Shown here piece by piece: positions 61,070-64,000 of a stretch of DNA of 64,000 bases. The stretch is from positions 23,563 through 87,562 of the forward strand of contig NZ_CAJPVI010000040.1 of the NCBI RefSeq assembly GCF_905397435.1, in the 5' to 3' direction. Made by a program: the position numbers and the translations under genes. The stretch comes from Cupriavidus numazuensis. GTDB lineage: Bacteria > Pseudomonadota > Gammaproteobacteria > Burkholderiales > Burkholderiaceae. A model generated the notes under the pieces. That model made no database searches, was not told where the DNA came from, and saw only the letters and a list, made by a program, of their open reading frames with translations. Numbering within the stretch: the stretch's first letter is position 1; every line of letters begins with the position of its first letter.

Positions 61070-62476
61070 TCACAGCACGACAAAGACAAACCAGAGCACC
61101 ACCGGGGCAATGATGGTGACCAGCATCCCATAGACCATGAGCTTGCGGAAGAACGCCTGCCGGTCCACGCCCTGCGCATTCGCCAGCACCAGCGCGCCGT
61201 TGGTGGAGAACGGGCTGACATCGACGATCGTCGACGACACAGCCATGGCGGCGATGAAGCCGATCGCGCTGACATCCGACCCTTGTTGCAGGAACGGCAC
61301 TGCGAGCGGGATCAGCGAGCCGAGCACCGCGGTCGAAGAAGCGAACGCCGACACGACCGCGCCGACGAAGCACAGCAGCAGCGCGGCCATCATCGGCGAT
61401 GTCAGTCCGGCGACGCTATGGCCGACGAAGTCGATGGTCCCCATCTTGTCCATCACGCCTACGTAGGTGCTGACGCCGACGATCAGCATGATCTCGGGCC
61501 ACGACACCTGGCTCAGCGCGCGTTTCTGCTGCTCCGGCGCCATCAGCGTGAGCGCCAGCGCAATGGTCAGCGACACGAAGCCGATATCGAGCTTGAAGTA
61601 GAGCGTCAGCACCGCCAGTGCCACCAGGCCCGCCAGCGTCAGGTACTGGTAAAGGCCGGCAGGTGCCTCGGACAAGGTGGCGGCGCCACCTTCGAGCAGC
61701 GCGTCGGGGTCGTGCGAGATGGTCTTCTGCTCTTCCTGGCGCGCCTCGGCCTCCGCATCGCCAAAGATCTGGGCGCCCTGTGCTACTGGCGAGCCTGCGC
61801 TGAACGGATGGCCCATGGCCAGCACGCCGGTGGCCATGGCCTGGGGCGTGGCGGCCGCTTGCGCGGACTGGCGCATCAGGCGCAGTCCGCCAAACGCGAC
61901 GAACAGCCCGGCGGCCACCGCCAGGTTGACGCCGAGGCTCGCAAACGCCGTCGCCATTTCGTTCAGCGGCAGGCCCGCCTTCTGCACGATCTTGTTGGTG
62001 ATGCCGCCGTAGATGCTCATCGGCGAAAAGCCACCGCCTTGTGCCCCGTGAATCACCATCAGGCCCATCAGCAGCGGGTTGATGCCGTAGCGGGCCGCAA
62101 AGCCAAGCGCGATCGGCGCAATGATCGCCACCGCCGCCGGGCTGACCGCACCCACCGACGTCAGCAGTGCGGCAATCAGGAACATGATCCAGGGAATCGC
62201 GGCAATCCGGCCGCCCACCGCGCGCACGGCCATCCTGACCAGCCAGTCGATGGTGCCGTTGTTCTGCGCCACCGCGAACAGGTAGGTAATGCCGACAAGC
62301 GTCAGAAACAGGTCGGCGGGAAAGCCCGCCAGGATCGCCTTCGCCGGCATGGCCGCGGCGAACGTGCCGATCAGGAATGCGCCGACAAAGGCCAGCACGC
62401 CCATATTGACCGGCAGGACCGTGGCGATGACGAACATCAGCCCCAGGACGGAGATGGAAATCAGGTGTAGCGACAT
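61070..62476 (-). CDS. MatC-type malonate/dicarboxylate transporter
   Basis: The 468-residue membrane protein has about eleven helices and the MatC N-terminal domain (LHLISISVLGLMFVIATVLPVNMGVLAFVGAFLIGTF), with HGAQGGGFSPMSIYGGITNKIVQ and SPFSTNGALVLANAQG, which are ion-transporter-like conserved segments. A cytoplasmic loop of about 60 polar residues splits the helices near the middle. It replaces the MdcLM/MdcF transporters of other clusters. Confidence 0.83.
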   Translation of the reverse strand: MSLHLISISVLGLMFVIATVLPVNMGVLAFVGAFLIGTFAAAMPAKAILAGFPADLFLTLVGITYLFAVAQNNGTIDWLVRMAVRAVGGRIAAIPWIMFLIAALLTSVGAVSPAAVAIIAPIALGFAARYGINPLLMGLMVIHGAQGGGFSPMSIYGGITNKIVQKAGLPLNEMATAFASLGVNLAVAAGLFVAFGGLRLMRQSAQAAATPQAMATGVLAMGHPFSAGSPVAQGAQIFGDAEAEARQEEQKTISHDPDALLEGGAATLSEAPAGLYQYLTLAGLVALAVLTLYFKLDIGFVSLTIALALTLMAPEQQKRALSQVSWPEIMLIVGVSTYVGVMDKMGTIDFVGHSVAGLTSPMMAALLLCFVGAVVSAFASSTAVLGSLIPLAVPFLQQGSDVSAIGFIAAMAVSSTIVDVSPFSTNGALVLANAQGVDRQAFFRKLMVYGMLVTIIAPVVLWFVFVVL

Positions 62477-62806
62477 GGCAGACTCCAAGGCGGCAGGCGC
62501 GAGCGCGTCCGCCGCCTGGTTGGAAGGCGGGGAGAAGGTAAAACCGGATCCTCGGGAAGGAACGCCTGGCGTGGGCGCCCCGGCTGCTATGGCGTGGCGG
62601 GAGTGATAGGCACGTCAGTCTCCTGTTGCTTGAGAACAGCGCGGGCAGCACGGGCGAGATGGGCGCGCCCACCGCTGTTCCAGACTATTTGTTGTGGAAC
62701 TGACAATAGGGAGCGGCGGGAGGCACGTCAATTAAGGCGCCTTGCGAATCCTTACGCAAAGCGAAACAGGCAAGCGGGGCGAGCCGCTGCCGTCACGGCG
62801 AACTTG
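62477..62806. other. Intergenic region upstream of the malonate genes
   Basis: The 330 bases between the cupin and matC genes carry no supported gene. The part nearest matC probably holds its promoter. No clear palindrome typical of LysR sites was found. Confidence 0.45.
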
Positions 62807-63070
62807 CTAGCGGCGGCCTACGAGATACTCCACGCCGTCGGGCCCGTAGCGCTCGGCATGCGGGAGATTGGCGGGCAGGTGAAAGACGTCTCCCGCCTTG
62901 TAGAGCCGCTCGTCATCGCCGATGCGGATGTGGATTTCCCCGGCCAGGATCAGCGCCTTGGCTTCGAACGGATGCGAGTGCTCGTCCATGGCGCCGGCTT
63001 CCCGCGTCACGGTCACGAATTCCTCAAAGCCCTCGCGGGAGAGGGCATCGACGAACGCTTCTCGTTGCAT
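62807..63070 (-). CDS. Small cupin-domain protein
   Basis: The 87-residue protein contains EHSHPFEAKALILAGEIHIRIGDDERLYKAGDVFHLPANLPHAE, the two cupin motifs with metal-binding His/Glu. The function is unknown; such small cupins often act as stress or metabolite-binding proteins. Confidence 0.82.
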   Translation of the reverse strand: MQREAFVDALSREGFEEFVTVTREAGAMDEHSHPFEAKALILAGEIHIRIGDDERLYKAGDVFHLPANLPHAERYGPDGVEYLVGRR

Positions 63071-63197
63071 GTGGGTTCCCGGTGGCAGTGATGCAGGCGA
63101 GCAAGGCCTCTCGCGTCTCTGCAATATAGCGGATGCCGGGTCGGAGACTGCCACGCAGGGCCGGGCGCCACAGTGATCGAACGCCCGGCCCGGCAGG

Positions 63198-63596
63198 TCA
63201 GGCGACGCTCCCGTCCGTGTAGACATCCATCATGCGCGACGGCTCGCTCGACACGCCGCGGCGGTCCATACCGGCCAGTGAGCCTTCGCTATACACATCG
63301 AAACCGCGCGACGGCTCGCTCGACACGCCACGGCGGTCCATACCGGACAGCTTGCGTGCGTCCTCGATGTCACGCGTAGCGGGGGCGACATCGCGCGCGC
63401 CATCGGTGTACGGGTCATAGCGGCCCACGCGGGCGCCGTTGCCATAGACGTCGCGTGCGTCGGTGCGGAAGTTGTAGCCGTACTTGTCGCCGGGGAACGG
63501 ACTGTCGCGCGGGTCGGTGGCATGGGCAGTGCCGGCAACGAAGGCGGCGGCAAAAGCGGCAGAAGCGAGGATCGAAGTGGCCAGTTTGCGGGTCAT
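63198..63596 (-). CDS. Small exported protein with C-terminal tandem repeat
   Basis: The 132-residue protein has a signal peptide (MTRKLATSILASAAFAAAF, cleavage near AHA-TDP), a Tyr/Asp-rich middle and two nearly identical 24-residue repeats starting GMDRRGVSSEPSR and ending in DVYSEGSLA/DVYTDGSVA. GGAG lies seven bases before the ATG. No family is recognised. Confidence 0.75.
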   Translation of the reverse strand: MTRKLATSILASAAFAAAFVAGTAHATDPRDSPFPGDKYGYNFRTDARDVYGNGARVGRYDPYTDGARDVAPATRDIEDARKLSGMDRRGVSSEPSRGFDVYSEGSLAGMDRRGVSSEPSRMMDVYTDGSVA

Positions 63597-64000
63597 GTCG
63601 TAACTCCTTGTATTGGAAGGGAAGCGGGCAGAACGTGACGGACGTTCTCTTCCTTTTACGCACGCCGCATGCCAATGGATGTGGTGGGAAAAATGTGGCT
63701 GTGCTGGCGCAAAAATGCGTCGAAAGTGCAGTTGCCGCGTGTGGAATGGTGGGTGCGGGCCAACACGGGGTCTCAGCGTTACCGCGGGGATCCAACAGTT
63801 CCGATGCAGGCCTTGTGTGCTGCTGGTTCGCTGGTTCGCTGGTGTGGCCGGTGGGGCTTCTCGTTGGGGGCGGGTTGTCGCTCTTCGCTGGCGCGGCTGT
63901 TTCGCCGGCGTAGCCGGCGAGTCACTTTTGTCCGAGCGACAAAAGTAACCAAAAACGCGTTTTGGTTGCCCCAAAGGGGCGAATTTTTATCGTAGTGTGC
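63597..64000. other. Right-edge intergenic region
   Basis: No gene is supported up to the window edge. It contains one full composite repeat at 63892-63965; the longer open frames here mostly translate it. Confidence 0.5.
63892..63965 (+). repeat. Composite repeat, third full copy
   Basis: The palindrome TTTCGCCGGCGTAGCCGGCG is followed by hairpin arms ACTTTTGTC (63924-63932) and GACAAAAGT (63938-63946) around CGAGC, then AACCAAAAACGCGTTTTGG, which can itself fold back. It matches the elements near 39.4 and 40.0 kb. Confidence 0.75.

Overview
The window is a GC-rich betaproteobacterial chromosome segment, most likely from Cupriavidus or a close Burkholderiaceae relative. This rests on overall codon and base composition, a Bug-type (TctC) binding protein, hopanoid genes, a biotin-independent malonate decarboxylase operon and an AAHS-type aromatic-acid transporter. 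No rRNA, tRNA, CRISPR array, intact insertion sequence or prophage was seen.

Layout. At the left edge is the 5' part of a minus-strand O-acetylhomoserine sulfhydrylase gene (1-399). An AT-rich island at 640-5034 holds a complete lasso-peptide locus in the order A-C-B-D: an unusually small precursor gene (789-938), the asparagine-synthetase-like cyclase, the RRE/transglutaminase-like leader peptidase and an ABC exporter. Next come a PanE-like reductase, a TauD-like dioxygenase with an SsuABC-type importer (6289-10061), a methyltransferase, an HTH-only LysR fragment, a Gly/His-rich exported protein, an IclR regulator and a diguanylate cyclase. A minus-strand operon (Bug receptor, CoA transferase, citryl-CoA lyase homologue) has a perfect inverted-repeat operator in front of it. 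An Hsp70-like protein and a ParE-type toxin-antitoxin pair follow, then hopanoid genes (hpnG, shc, hpnD) and a cold-shock gene.

The centre (25828-34182) is one tightly coupled operon that looks like a synthase-dependent envelope polysaccharide system. It encodes a UDP-GlcNAc 2-epimerase, a processive GT2 synthase, a bactofilin-like membrane protein, a GH8-like periplasmic protein, a GATase-fold/polysaccharide deacetylase, a YaiO-like outer-membrane barrel and a polytopic membrane protein. Immediately downstream on the same strand lies a sensory operon: an OmpR-type regulator, a LysM/FecR periplasmic protein and a CHASE2 histidine kinase.

The right half is catabolic: MarR/thioesterase; an aromatic ring-degradation set (VOC enzyme, MhpA-like hydroxylase, FAH hydrolase, MFS importer, IclR); a three-gene acyl-CoA dehydrogenase/NodS-like methyltransferase/GT2 cluster; a TetR-controlled Baeyer-Villiger monooxygenase with a hydrolase; a Coq4-like protein; and a full malonate decarboxylase set (mdcABCDEGH) with its LysR regulator and a MatC-type transporter. 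The window ends with a cupin and a small exported tandem-repeat protein.

Two kinds of repeat stand out: a composite element (a GCCGGC palindrome followed by a hairpin with a constant CGAGC loop) in three copies plus two partial copies, and a roughly 45-bp motif present twice. The most notable discovery candidate is the lasso peptide, whose predicted 26-residue core carries its only acidic residue at ring position 9 and two cysteines in the tail, implying a tail disulfide.
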